Part shown: positions 1 through 8,277 of the stretch, piece by piece | Layout: every line of letters begins with the position of its first letter | How positions within the stretch are numbered: the stretch's first letter is position 1 | From: an uncultured Flavobacteriales bacterium | GTDB taxonomy: Bacteria; Bacteroidota; Bacteroidia; Flavobacteriales_E; Vicingaceae | Length of the DNA stretch: 27,901 nt | NCBI GenBank assembly: GCA_913059105.1 | Contig: CAJXRL010000005.1 | Location: 1 to 27,901, forward strand | Direction of reading: 5' to 3' | Notes under the pieces: generated by a model | Seen by the model: only the letters and a program-made list of their open reading frames with translations | Told to the model about the DNA's origin: nothing | Databases searched by the model: none | Translations under genes and position numbers: made by a program

Positions 1-48
1 TCTACACAGAGTAGATCGTCGGCAGCGTCAGATGTGTATAAGAGACAG
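1..48. other. Illumina Nextera i5 adapter (artefact)
   Basis: Not genomic. Positions 1-7 are the end of the flow-cell P5 arm, 8-15 (AGAGTAGA) match a Nextera i5 index, 16-29 are the read-1 primer site and 30-48 are the transposase mosaic end AGATGTGTATAAGAGACAG. Genomic sequence starts at 49. The same 48 bases occur inverted at 27854-27901. The assembly therefore ends in untrimmed adapter, not at a natural end. Confidence 0.98.
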
Positions 49-1196
49 CATTCATGCAATTTCAAATCTGGTCCAACAACAATTACCGAACGAGCAGAAT
101 AATCAACCCTCTTACCCAATAGATTTTGTCTAAAACGACCTGATTTTCCTTTTAAACTGTCAGATAAAGATTTTAACGCTCTGTTAGAATCTGTTTTAAC
201 AGCTGAAGATTTTCTAGAGTTATCAAACAAAGAATCTACAGCTTCCTGCAACATTCTTTTCTCGTTTCTTAAAATTACTTCAGGAGCTTTAATCTCCATC
301 AATCTTTTCAAACGGTTGTTTCTAATAATGACTCTTCTGTATAAATCATTCAAATCAGAAGTTGCGAAACGGCCACCATCTAATGGCACTAATGGACGCA
401 ATTCTGGTGGAATAACAGGAACAACTTTTACAATCATCCACTCAGGTCTGTTTTCAATATGACCATTTGCAGCTCTGAATGCCTCAACAACCTGAAGTCT
501 CTTAAGAGCTTCATTCTTTCTTTGCTGAGAAGTTTCTGTATTCGCTTTGTGTCTTAAATCGTAAGAAAGTGAGTCTAAGTCCAATCTCTTCAACAATTCG
601 AAAAGTGCATTAGCACCCATCTTCGCGATGAATTTGTTTGGATCATTTTCGTCCAAATACATGTTTTCTTTTGGCATAGTATCCAAAATATCCAAGTATT
701 CCTCTTCCGTTAAGAAATCTAAATATTGTACTGGCTCACCTTCAGCATCTTTAGCATCACCTGCATTAATTACAACATAACGCTCGTAATAAATGATAGT
801 ATCTAATTTCTTAGTAGGCAATCCTAATAAGTAACCAATTTTATTTGGTAATGATTTAAAATACCAAATATGAGCAACAGGAACCACTAATGAAATGTGT
901 CCCATTCTCTCTCTACGTACTTTTTTCTCTGTTACTTCAACACCACAACGGTCACAAACAATTCCTTTATATCGGATTCTTTTGTATTTACCACAATGAC
1001 ATTCGTAATCTTTTACTGGACCAAAGATTCTTTCACAGAATAAACCATCTCTTTCAGGTTTGTACGTTCTGTAGTTAATAGTCTCCGGCTTCAATACTTC
1101 TCCATTTGATTTTTCTAAAATCATCTCTGGCGAAGCAAGGCTTATTGTAATCTTAGAGAATCTACTTGTTTCCTTATTATCTCTTCTAAAAGCCAT
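49..1196 (-). CDS. rpoC: RNA polymerase beta' subunit (partial, C-terminus missing)
   Basis: This is the N-terminal 382 residues of RpoC, the RNA polymerase subunit that carries the active-site magnesium and the DNA clamp. The start is ATG at 1196, giving MAFRRDNKETSRFSKI. The N-terminal zinc-binding cysteines are visible at about residues 66, 68, 81 and 84 (ECHCG, then CDRCGVEV). The reading frame runs open to the adapter junction at 49, just after the VVGPDLKLHE segment. The catalytic NADFDGD loop and everything after it lie outside the window. It follows rpoB by 40 bases, the standard rpoBC order, and is surely co-transcribed with it. No Shine-Dalgarno is seen before the start. The truncation comes from adapter sequence, not from a broken gene. 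Confidence 0.97.
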
Positions 1197-1236
1197 AATT
1201 ATATTATTATGTTAATAATCTCTTTAAATTGTTGAA

Positions 1237-4200
1237 TTAAACGGTTACTTTATCTTTGTCAGACAATGTAATGTTCAAACATAGACCTCTTAGTTCATGC
1301 AGTAATACGTTGAACGATTCCGGAATACCAGGAACTGGCATACTTTCACCTTTCACAATTGCTTCATAAGCTTTAGCTCTTCCCATCACGTCATCAGACT
1401 TAATGGTCAAGATTTCTTGTAAGATATTAGCTGCACCAAATGCCTCCAATGCCCAAACTTCCATCTCTCCAAAACGCTGACCACCAAACTGAGCCTTACC
1501 ACCAAGTGGTTGCTGAGTAATTAATGAGTATGGTCCAATAGATCTAGCATGCATCTTATCTTCAACCATGTGACCTAATTTCAACATGTAAATGATCCCT
1601 ACCGTAGCTGGTTGATCAAATGGCTCACCAGTACCTCCATCTTTCAAGAATGTTCTTCCTGAACGTGGAACACCTGCCTTATCAGTAAAAGTGTTGATTT
1701 CATCTGCCGTTGCTCCATCAAAAATTGGAGTAGCAAACTTAACGCCTAACTTTTGACCTGCCCAACCTAATACAGTTTCATAAATCTGTCCAAGGTTCAT
1801 ACGAGAAGGTACACCAAGCGGATTCAATACAATATCAACTGGTGTCCCGTCGTCTGCGAAAGGCATATCTTCATGACGAACAATTTTAGCAACAATACCT
1901 TTGTTCCCGTGACGTCCCGCCATTTTATCACCTACTTTCAACTTACGTTTCTTAGCCAAGTAAACTTTAGCCAACTTCATAATTCCAACCGGAAGTTCAT
2001 CTCCAACAGTTAACGCATATTTCTTACGCTTATATTTTCCTTGAATTTCAGTTGCCTTCATGTTATGATTATGCAACATAGTCTTAATCGTCTGATTTAA
2101 CTCATCCGATGTAGTCCAGTTTTTGTAATCAATAAAAGCAAAATCGTCAATTCTTTGAAGTACTTTTTGAGTGAATTTAGTTCCTTTTGGAATTAATTCT
2201 TCGTTGTAATAGTTTTGAATTCCTTGAGCTGTTTTTCCGTTTACTACAGAATACAATTTCTCAACTAATCTTTCTTTCAACTCGGAAATCTCTTTTCTTT
2301 GTTCCTCGTCTAATTTTAAGATTACGTTTTTCTCGTCAGCTCTAGATTTTCTATCCTTTACAGCTCTTTCAAACAATTTCTTTCCAACTACAACACCTTT
2401 AGTTGATGGTGGAACTTTCAAAGAAGCATCTTTTACATCTCCAGCTTTATCACCAAAAATTGCTCTCAATAACTTCTCTTCAGGAGTTGGATCTGACTCT
2501 CCTTTTGGAGTAATCTTTCCAATCAAAATGTCACCTTCTTTAACTTTAGCCCCAATTCTAATCAATCCATTTTCATCTAAATCAGCTGTAGCTTCCTCAC
2601 TTACGTTTGGAATATCTGCAGTTAATTCTTCAACACCTCTCTTCGTATCTCTAACTTCAAGTGTGAATTCATCAACGTGAACAGAAGTAAACCAATCTTC
2701 AGAAACAACTTTTTCAGAAATTACAATCGCATCTTCAAAGTTGTAACCTTTCCATGGCATAAAAGCCACTTTTAAGTTTCTTCCTAAAGCAAGTTCGCCA
2801 CCTTGTGTAGCGTAACCTTCACAAAGAACTTGACCTTTTGTTACTTTATCACCTTTCATCACAATAGGATTCAAGTTGATAGTAGTACTTTGGTTTGTCT
2901 TCTTGTATTTTGTTAAGCTGTATGTTTTTGTTGGCTCAGTAAATGAAACTAACTTTTCACCGTCAGTTCTTTCGTAAGTAACAATAATCTTCTTAGCATC
3001 AACATAATCAATTACACCAGTTCCTTCAGCATTAATTAATACTCTTGAATCAACAGCAACTTGTTTTTCCAATCCAGTTCCAACAATCGGAGAATCTGGT
3101 TGCAACAAAGGCACTGCTTGACGCTGCATGTTAGATCCCATCAATGCTCTGTTTGCATCATCATGCTCCAAGAATGGAATCAAAGATGCTGCAATTGATG
3201 CAATTTGGTTAGGAGATACATCCATCAAAGTAACATCCTCAGGCTTAGACAATGGAAAATCGCCCTCATACCTTGCTTTAATTACTTCAGTTTCGAATTT
3301 CCCTCCTTCACCTACAATTGCATTTGCTTGTGCAATTGTTTGAGAATCCTCTTCTTCAGCACTTAAATAAATTACCTCTTTATCACTTAATCCAACAATG
3401 CTATTCGCTACCTTTCTATAAGGAGTTTCAATAAACCCAAGTCTATTTACTTTTGCATAAACGCATAAAGAAGAAATCAACCCAATGTTTGGTCCTTCCG
3501 GTGTTTCAATTGGACAAAGTCTTCCATAGTGAGTATAATGTACATCACGTACCTCAAAACCTGCTCTTTCTCTCGATAGACCGCCGGGCCCTAGAGCTGA
3601 CATTCTACGTTTGTGCGTAACCTCAGAAAGTGGATTTGTTTGATCCATAAACTGAGATAATTGATTCGTTCCAAAGAAAGAATTAATTACAGCAGAAAGT
3701 GTTTTAGCATTAATCAAATCCGCTGGAGTAAATACTTCGTTATCTCTAACGTTCATTCGCTCTCTTATTGTTCTAGCCATTCTAGCTAGACCAACACCAA
3801 ATTGGTTGTACAATTGCTCACCTACTGTTCGTACTCTTCTGTTAGATAAGTGATCAATATCATCAACATCAGCCTTTGAGTTAATCAACTCAATTAAGTA
3901 CTTAATGATTGAGATGATATCTTCTCTCGTTAAAATCTTTGTGTTAGGCTCAATATTTAAACCTAACTTTTTGTTTATTCTATATCGTCCAACTTCACCT
4001 AAATCATAACGAGTTTCTGAGAAGAATAATTTATCAATTACACCTCTTGCAGTTTCCTCATCTGGCGGCTCAGAATTTCTAAGTTGACGGTAAATATGCT
4101 CTACAGCTTCTTTCTCCGAGTTCGAAGGATCTTTCTGTAAAGTATTATAAATGATAGCAAAATCAGCAGAATTCACATCTTCTTTGTGCAAGATGACCGT

Positions 4201-5082
4201 TTTTGTACCTGATTCGAGAATCAAATCAATATGTTCTTTTTCAATAATCGTTTCACGATCAATAACCACTTCGTTACGCTCGATAGAAACAACTTCTCCT
4301 GTATCTTCATCCACGAAATCTTCTACCCAAGTTCTAAGAACTCTTGCAGCTAATTTTCTTCCTTGAACTCTTTTTACAGCAGCTTTACTAACTTTAATTT
4401 CATCAGCTAGGTTGAATATATCAAGGATATCCTTGTCTAATTCAAAACCGATGGCTCTTAATAAAGTAGTAACAGGCAATTTTTTCTTTCTGTCAATGTA
4501 TGCGTACATAACATTGTTAATGTCAGTAGCAAATTCAATCCAAGAACCCTTGAATGGAATAACTCTTGCAGAATATAATTTAGTCCCATTTGCGTGACGC
4601 GACTGTCCAAAGAATACACCTGGAGATCTATGCAATTGAGAAACGATAACTCTTTCTGCTCCATTCACAAGGAATGTACCTTTTGGAGTCATATAAGGAA
4701 TAGTACCTAAATAAACATCTTGTACGATAGTTTCGAAATCCTCATGTTCTGGATCTGTACAGTATAGCTTAAGCTTGGCTTTAAGAGGAACACTATATGT
4801 CAAACCTCTATCAATACATTCTTCTATACTGTAGCGAGGTGGATCAACAAAATAATCTAAAAACTCTAATACGAACTGATTTCTAGCATCAGTAATCGGA
4901 AAGTTTTCACTAAAAACTCTATATAGTCCTTCTGTATCTCTAAACTCTGGAGAAGTGTCTAATTGAAAGAAATCCTGGAAAGACTTTAGCTGTATGTCTA
5001 GAAAATCAGGATATTCTAATTTATTTTTTATGGATGCAAAACTAACTCTGCTTTGCAATTTTGATAATGATGCGTTAGCCAT
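1237..5082 (-). CDS. rpoB: RNA polymerase beta subunit
   Basis: Complete 1281-residue RpoB, forming one pincer and half of the active centre of RNA polymerase. The rifampicin-pocket region reads FGTNQLSQFMDQTNPLSEVT followed by HKRRMSALGPGGLSRERAGF. The residues equivalent to E. coli Q513, D516, H526 and S531 all have the common sensitive identity. The segments CPIETPEGPNIGLISSL and GRHGNKG near the C-terminus are also conserved. The protein is close to the usual Bacteroidota length. A charged stretch (DRKSRADEKNVILKLDEEQR and what follows), in the region where RpoB carries lineage-specific insertions, precedes the KVYLAKKRKLKVGDKMAGRH segment. It lies 111 bases after rplL, and that gap contains a strong hairpin (5124-5168) likely to tune polymerase synthesis relative to ribosomal stalk protein. 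Confidence 0.99.
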   Translation of the reverse strand: MANASLSKLQSRVSFASIKNKLEYPDFLDIQLKSFQDFFQLDTSPEFRDTEGLYRVFSENFPITDARNQFVLEFLDYFVDPPRYSIEECIDRGLTYSVPLKAKLKLYCTDPEHEDFETIVQDVYLGTIPYMTPKGTFLVNGAERVIVSQLHRSPGVFFGQSRHANGTKLYSARVIPFKGSWIEFATDINNVMYAYIDRKKKLPVTTLLRAIGFELDKDILDIFNLADEIKVSKAAVKRVQGRKLAARVLRTWVEDFVDEDTGEVVSIERNEVVIDRETIIEKEHIDLILESGTKTVILHKEDVNSADFAIIYNTLQKDPSNSEKEAVEHIYRQLRNSEPPDEETARGVIDKLFFSETRYDLGEVGRYRINKKLGLNIEPNTKILTREDIISIIKYLIELINSKADVDDIDHLSNRRVRTVGEQLYNQFGVGLARMARTIRERMNVRDNEVFTPADLINAKTLSAVINSFFGTNQLSQFMDQTNPLSEVTHKRRMSALGPGGLSRERAGFEVRDVHYTHYGRLCPIETPEGPNIGLISSLCVYAKVNRLGFIETPYRKVANSIVGLSDKEVIYLSAEEEDSQTIAQANAIVGEGGKFETEVIKARYEGDFPLSKPEDVTLMDVSPNQIASIAASLIPFLEHDDANRALMGSNMQRQAVPLLQPDSPIVGTGLEKQVAVDSRVLINAEGTGVIDYVDAKKIIVTYERTDGEKLVSFTEPTKTYSLTKYKKTNQSTTINLNPIVMKGDKVTKGQVLCEGYATQGGELALGRNLKVAFMPWKGYNFEDAIVISEKVVSEDWFTSVHVDEFTLEVRDTKRGVEELTADIPNVSEEATADLDENGLIRIGAKVKEGDILIGKITPKGESDPTPEEKLLRAIFGDKAGDVKDASLKVPPSTKGVVVGKKLFERAVKDRKSRADEKNVILKLDEEQRKEISELKERLVEKLYSVVNGKTAQGIQNYYNEELIPKGTKFTQKVLQRIDDFAFIDYKNWTTSDELNQTIKTMLHNHNMKATEIQGKYKRKKYALTVGDELPVGIMKLAKVYLAKKRKLKVGDKMAGRHGNKGIVAKIVRHEDMPFADDGTPVDIVLNPLGVPSRMNLGQIYETVLGWAGQKLGVKFATPIFDGATADEINTFTDKAGVPRSGRTFLKDGGTGEPFDQPATVGIIYMLKLGHMVEDKMHARSIGPYSLITQQPLGGKAQFGGQRFGEMEVWALEAFGAANILQEILTIKSDDVMGRAKAYEAIVKGESMPVPGIPESFNVLLHELRGLCLNITLSDKDKVTV

Positions 5083-5117
5083 CTGAAGAAGTGTTTATTA
5101 GTACTTAGATATAAACA

Positions 5118-5168
5118 GAAAAGGGTTTAGTCCTCACCCCGAAATTTATCGGGGGTGAGATCTAAACC
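5118..5168 (-). terminator. Hairpin/attenuator between rplL and rpoB
   Basis: On the minus strand, GGTTTAG (5168-5162) pairs with CTAAACC (5130-5124), and inside it CTCACCCC (5159-5152) pairs with GGGGTGAG (5140-5133). The two stems are separated by a 2-by-2 internal loop (AT against GA), and the inner stem carries an extra C opposite no partner. The sequence then continues CCCTTTTCTGTTT, which is T-rich. This is the only sizeable structure in the rplL-rpoB gap. The position matches the E. coli rplL-rpoB attenuator, so partial termination or RNase processing is a reasonable inference. It cannot be a full terminator unless rpoB has its own promoter. Confidence 0.65.
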
Positions 5169-5193
5169 TAAAAATTGTTAGTTGTGCTTTTTA

Positions 5194-5568
5194 TTACTTA
5201 AGCTCAACTTCAGCTCCAGCGTCTTCTAATTGTGTTTTCAGACCTTCTGCTTCGTCTTTAGATACACCTTCTTTTAATGCTTTAGGTGCACTGTCAACTA
5301 ATCCTTTTGCTTCTTTAAGACCTAAACCAGTTAATTCCTTAACTAATTTAACAACTGCTAATTTAGATCCACCAGCAGCTACCAAGATAACGTCAAATTC
5401 AGTTTTCTCTTCAGCAGCAGCATCGTCACCTGAAGCAGGGCCAGCCATTGCAACAGCAGCGGCAGCAGGCTCAATGCCATACTCATCCTTAAGGATAGTT
5501 GCTAATTCATTTACATCTTTTACTGTTAAGTTTACCAACTCTTCAGCAAGCGCTTTTAATTCCGCCAT
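5194..5568 (-). CDS. rplL: 50S ribosomal protein bL12 (L7/L12)
   Basis: A 124-residue stalk protein of the large ribosomal subunit, present in several copies on L10 and recruiting the translational GTPases. The N-terminal dimerisation helices cover residues 1-35. A hinge rich in Ala, Gly and Glu spans about 36-56. The C-terminal factor-binding domain starts at TEFDVILVAAGGSKLAVVK and includes LTGLGLKEAKGLVDSAPK. Length and domain order are normal. It follows rplJ by 54 bases, and its start is preceded by an A-rich leader with no Shine-Dalgarno, typical of Bacteroidota. Confidence 0.98.
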   Translation of the reverse strand: MAELKALAEELVNLTVKDVNELATILKDEYGIEPAAAAVAMAGPASGDDAAAEEKTEFDVILVAAGGSKLAVVKLVKELTGLGLKEAKGLVDSAPKALKEGVSKDEAEGLKTQLEDAGAEVELK

Positions 5569-5622
5569 TTTATTTTGTTTTTGTTTGTTTAATTTATATG
5601 AATTGAGAGTGCGTACACATTT

Positions 5623-6144
5623 CTAAGCTTCCTTTTCAGAAAGCGTTTTAACCAATCCTGCAATTGTTTTTCCACCTGATTGTAGTGCAGAAACAACATT
5701 TTTAGCAGGAGACTGAAGTAACATGATGATATCTCCAATAAGCTCTTCCTTAGATTTAATCTGAGCAAGCGTATCAATTTTATCATCTCCAATAAAGATT
5801 GCTTCTTCAATGTAAGCTCCTTTTAATATTGGCTTTTTATTTTTCTTTCTAAATTCTTGAATAAGCTTTGCCGGAGCATTGCCTACTTCAGAGAAAAGAA
5901 TAGAGGTATTCCCTTTTAATACATCATAAAACTCTTCATAACTGCCTTCTGCAGCTTCTAAAGCTTTTCTTAATAATGTATTTTTTACAACGTTTAAAGA
6001 AACATCTCTCTTATATGCCATTCTCCTAAGCTTAGTAGAAGTTTCTGCATCTAATTCAGATATATCAGCTAAGTAGAAAATATTATTTTCATTTAACTTA
6101 TCTAATAAATTCTTTACGATTTCGTGCTTTTCTTGTTTTGTCAT
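5623..6144 (-). CDS. rplJ: 50S ribosomal protein uL10
   Basis: A 173-residue L10, the base of the ribosomal stalk. The N-terminal rRNA-binding domain begins MTKQEKHEIVKNLLDKL and includes the conserved RRMAYKRDVSLNVVKNTLLR stretch. The C-terminal helix (residues 145-173, LLQSPAKNVVSALQSGGK and on) is where bL12 dimers bind. It sits 35 bases after rplA and 54 bases before rplL. In other bacteria the L10-L12 complex represses this mRNA through the rplJ leader. The 35-base leader here is short, so if that control exists the site may lie inside the end of rplA. Confidence 0.98.
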   Translation of the reverse strand: MTKQEKHEIVKNLLDKLNENNIFYLADISELDAETSTKLRRMAYKRDVSLNVVKNTLLRKALEAAEGSYEEFYDVLKGNTSILFSEVGNAPAKLIQEFRKKNKKPILKGAYIEEAIFIGDDKIDTLAQIKSKEELIGDIIMLLQSPAKNVVSALQSGGKTIAGLVKTLSEKEA

Positions 6145-6179
6145 TTCTAAATTGAATAGAATGATGAATAATTAGTCGT

Positions 6180-6869
6180 CTAAATATCTTTTGGATCAAT
6201 GTGAATACCTGGAGTCATTGTTCCTGACACACAAATACTTTTCACATAAATACCTTTTGAAGATGCTGGCTTTAACTTAATAATAGTTTGAAGCATTTCT
6301 GAAGCATTCTCTTTTATCTTATCAGCGTCAAAAGAAACTCTACCAACAGATGCATGAATAATACCATACTTATCTACTTTAAAGTCAATTTTCCCACCTT
6401 TAACATCAGCAACAGCTTTAGCCACATCCATAGTAACAGTTCCTGACTTAGGGTTTGGCATTAATCCTCTTGGTCCTAAAACACGACCTAAAGCACCAAC
6501 TTTTCCCATAACACTAGGCATGGTAACGATAACATCTACGTCAGTCCATCCACCTTTGATCTTATCAACGTATTCGTCAAGTCCAACGTAATCAGCACCA
6601 GCTGCTAAAGCTTCTGCTTCTTTGTCTGGAGTAACCAACGCAAGTACAGTTACTGTTTTACCAACACCATGTGGTAATGTAACAGTCCCTCTCACCATTT
6701 GATTCGCTTTTCTAGGATCTACTCCTAATCTAACGCTTAAATCAACCGATGAATCAAACTTTGTTGTAGCCATTTCCTTCACTAATGAAGAAGCTTCTTT
6801 TAAAGAATATAATTTATCCTTTTCAATCTTTGCTAGAGCGTCTTTACGCTTTTTAGTCAATGTTGCCAT
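6180..6869 (-). CDS. rplA: 50S ribosomal protein uL1
   Basis: A 229-residue L1, the mobile arm next to the ribosomal exit site. Conserved elements are present: the N-terminal MATLTKKRKDALAKIEKDKL helix, TVTLPHGVGKTVTVLAL, the GRVLGPRGLMPNPKSGTVT loop, and the C-terminal SSKGIYVKSICVSGTMTPGI segment. The length is normal for the family. It follows rplK by 20 bases in the usual rplKA pair. In other bacteria L1 represses rplKA by binding its own mRNA near the start of rplK. I did not identify such a site here. Confidence 0.98.
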   Translation of the reverse strand: MATLTKKRKDALAKIEKDKLYSLKEASSLVKEMATTKFDSSVDLSVRLGVDPRKANQMVRGTVTLPHGVGKTVTVLALVTPDKEAEALAAGADYVGLDEYVDKIKGGWTDVDVIVTMPSVMGKVGALGRVLGPRGLMPNPKSGTVTMDVAKAVADVKGGKIDFKVDKYGIIHASVGRVSFDADKIKENASEMLQTIIKLKPASSKGIYVKSICVSGTMTPGIHIDPKDI

Positions 6870-6889
6870 GTTTCTTTATTTTAACCTAA

Positions 6890-7327
6890 CTACTCAGGTT
6901 TTGGTCCTTTAACTGTAATTCCCATACTTCTTGCTGTTCCCGCAACCATACTCATTGCTGAAGCCATTTTAAAAGCGTTTAGGTCTTCCATTTTGTCCTC
7001 TGCTATCTCTTTGATTTGATCCCAAGTTACAGAAGCTACTTTCTTTCTGTTTGATTCTGCTGAACCAGACTTAATTTTAGCTTTCTCTAACAACTGAACC
7101 GCTGCAGGAGGAGTCTTAATTACAAAATCAAAAGATTTATCACCGTAAACTGTAATAACTACCGGCAAAACCTTTCCAGCTTTATCCTGCGTTCTTCCGT
7201 TAAACTGCTTACAGAAATCCATAATATTTACACCCTTTGCACCTAATGCAGGTCCAACTGGTGGAGATGGATTTGCTGCTCCGCCTTTGATCTGTAATTT
7301 GATTATTCCACTAATTTCTTTAGCCAT
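6890..7327 (-). CDS. rplK: 50S ribosomal protein uL11
   Basis: A 145-residue L11, the GTPase-centre protein that binds the L11-binding region of 23S rRNA. The proline-rich hinge PPVGPALG at residues 22-29 and the downstream KGVNIMDFCKQFN segment are diagnostic. The C-terminal rRNA-binding domain contains the conserved DAFK-like DLNAFKMASAMSMVAGTARS stretch and ends in the MGITV motif. It sits 22 bases after nusG and 20 before rplA, the standard order. Confidence 0.98.
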   Translation of the reverse strand: MAKEISGIIKLQIKGGAANPSPPVGPALGAKGVNIMDFCKQFNGRTQDKAGKVLPVVITVYGDKSFDFVIKTPPAAVQLLEKAKIKSGSAESNRKKVASVTWDQIKEIAEDKMEDLNAFKMASAMSMVAGTARSMGITVKGPKPE

Positions 7328-7349
7328 TGCTTGCTATTTATAATATCAA

Positions 7350-7904
7350 TTATGATTCTTTTTCTACTTGAAGGAAACTTAATTCTAGTGGCTGCTTTCT
7401 TCCGAAAATCTTCACCATTACCATAAGTTTCTTTTTCTCTTCGTTTATTTCTTCAATGCTACCATTAAACCCGTTGAAAGGACCATCAATAACTTTGATA
7501 GATTCTCCAACTATAAATGGAATATTCATCTCCTCTTCACTCTCAGCTAATTCATCAACCTTTCCTAAGATTCGGTTAACTTCTGACTGTCTTAATGGAA
7601 GAGGCTCTCCTCTTTTTTCCGCACCTAAGAAACCAATTACATTGGTTGTCTTTTGAATTAAGTGAGGAATCTCTCCTACTAAATTTGCCTCAATAAGAAT
7701 GTACCCTGGAAAAAAACTTCTCTCCTTACTAACTTTCTTACCATTTCTTATCTGATAGACCTTCTCTGTTGGAATTAAGATTTGACTTACGTACTCACCT
7801 AATTTCAATCGACTGATTTCATCCTCGATATAAAGTTTTACCTTTTTCTCTTTCCCACTAATCGCTCTAACGACGTACCACTTTTTGTTATTATTCTCGC
7901 TCAT
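7350..7904 (-). CDS. nusG: Transcription termination/antitermination factor NusG
   Basis: A 184-residue NusG, which binds the RNA polymerase clamp and links it to Rho or to the leading ribosome. The NGN domain covers residues 8-105, starting KKWYVVRAISGKEKKV and containing the SFFPGYILIEA strand. The KOW domain lies at about 133-165 (IKVIDGPFNGFNGSIEEI). The start MSENNNKKWYVV leaves only a short tail before the NGN fold, as expected. It lies 18 bases after secE. Nothing is missing or inserted. Confidence 0.98.
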   Translation of the reverse strand: MSENNNKKWYVVRAISGKEKKVKLYIEDEISRLKLGEYVSQILIPTEKVYQIRNGKKVSKERSFFPGYILIEANLVGEIPHLIQKTTNVIGFLGAEKRGEPLPLRQSEVNRILGKVDELAESEEEMNIPFIVGESIKVIDGPFNGFNGSIEEINEEKKKLMVMVKIFGRKQPLELSFLQVEKES

Positions 7905-7922
7905 GTCTATCTCGTATCAGTT

Positions 7923-8114
7923 TTATATGATTTCGTAGATTTCTTCCATCAACGTACTAAAAGTAGTGTCCATTAAAAAAACAATCAGAGAAATGATAAT
8001 CGAAGCAATCATTACTACAACACCACTACTTTGAAGTTCGCTCCAAGTTGGCCAGCTTACTTTATTAAGTAATTCGTCAGATGATTCTTCTATGTATGTT
8101 CTTAACTTCGACAT
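7923..8114 (-). CDS. secE: Preprotein translocase subunit SecE
   Basis: A small inner-membrane protein of 63 residues in the short, single-helix SecE form, which clamps SecY in the Sec translocon. MSKLRTYIEESSDELLNKVS is the amphipathic N-terminal helix, WPTWSE is the conserved hinge motif, and one transmembrane helix covers about residues 29-47 (VVVMIASIIISLIVFL). I place the start at ATG 8114. An in-frame start at 8135 would lie inside the 3' end of tRNA-Trp and would add residues not usual for SecE. The mRNA leader after tRNA processing would be about 18 bases. Confidence 0.95.
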   Translation of the reverse strand: MSKLRTYIEESSDELLNKVSWPTWSELQSSGVVVMIASIIISLIVFLMDTTFSTLMEEIYEII

Positions 8115-8132
8115 AATTTTATTTATTCTCTG

Positions 8133-8205
8133 CACGGGTGGAGAGACTCGAACTCCCAGCCAATGGTTTTGGAGACCACTACTCTACCAATTGAGCTACA
8201 CCCGT
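8133..8205 (-). tRNA. tRNA-Trp (anticodon CCA)
   Basis: A 73-base cloverleaf. Acceptor ACGGGTG pairs with CACCCGT and the discriminator is G. The D-arm reads AGCTCAATTGGTAGAG. The anticodon loop CTCCAAA gives CCA, read from GTGGT CTCCAAA ACCAT. The T-arm contains GTTCGAGTC. The 3' CCA is not encoded. It lies 17 bases after the tuf terminator and 18 bases before secE, so its 3' maturation probably creates the 5' end of the secE mRNA. Confidence 0.97.
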
Positions 8206-8222
8206 AAATTTTAAAAGTCACG

Positions 8223-8255
8223 AAAAGGTGTTGACCAAAATGACCAACACCTTTT
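8223..8255 (-). terminator. Intrinsic terminator after tuf
   Basis: A perfect 11-base inverted repeat, AAAAGGTGTTG (8255-8245 on the minus strand) and CAACACCTTTT (8233-8223), with an 11-base loop. The loop contains a tandem TTGGTCA. The stem ends in TTTT and is followed by CGTGACTTTT. It begins 22 bases after the tuf stop. Because tRNA-Trp and secE-rpoC lie directly downstream, it is likely to be partial. The A and T flanks make it potentially bidirectional. Confidence 0.75.
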
Positions 8256-8277
8256 CTAACTTTACTTTATATATTGA

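Noticed and set aside
1..48. Terminal inverted repeat of a linear element or transposon
   Set aside because: The sequence is exactly the Nextera i5 adapter with a known index layout, so it is technical.
890..1078. Short plus-strand frame opposite rpoC, and other similar frames opposite rpoB, purM and prfA
   Set aside because: All are shadows of well-supported minus-strand genes, with no independent coding evidence.
4458..4664. Second minus-strand frame inside rpoB
   Set aside because: Overlaps rpoB out of frame and shows no domain or initiation signal.
8115..8135. Longer SecE starting inside tRNA-Trp
   Set aside because: It would need translation of the tRNA 3' end; the ATG at 8114 gives the usual SecE N-terminus.
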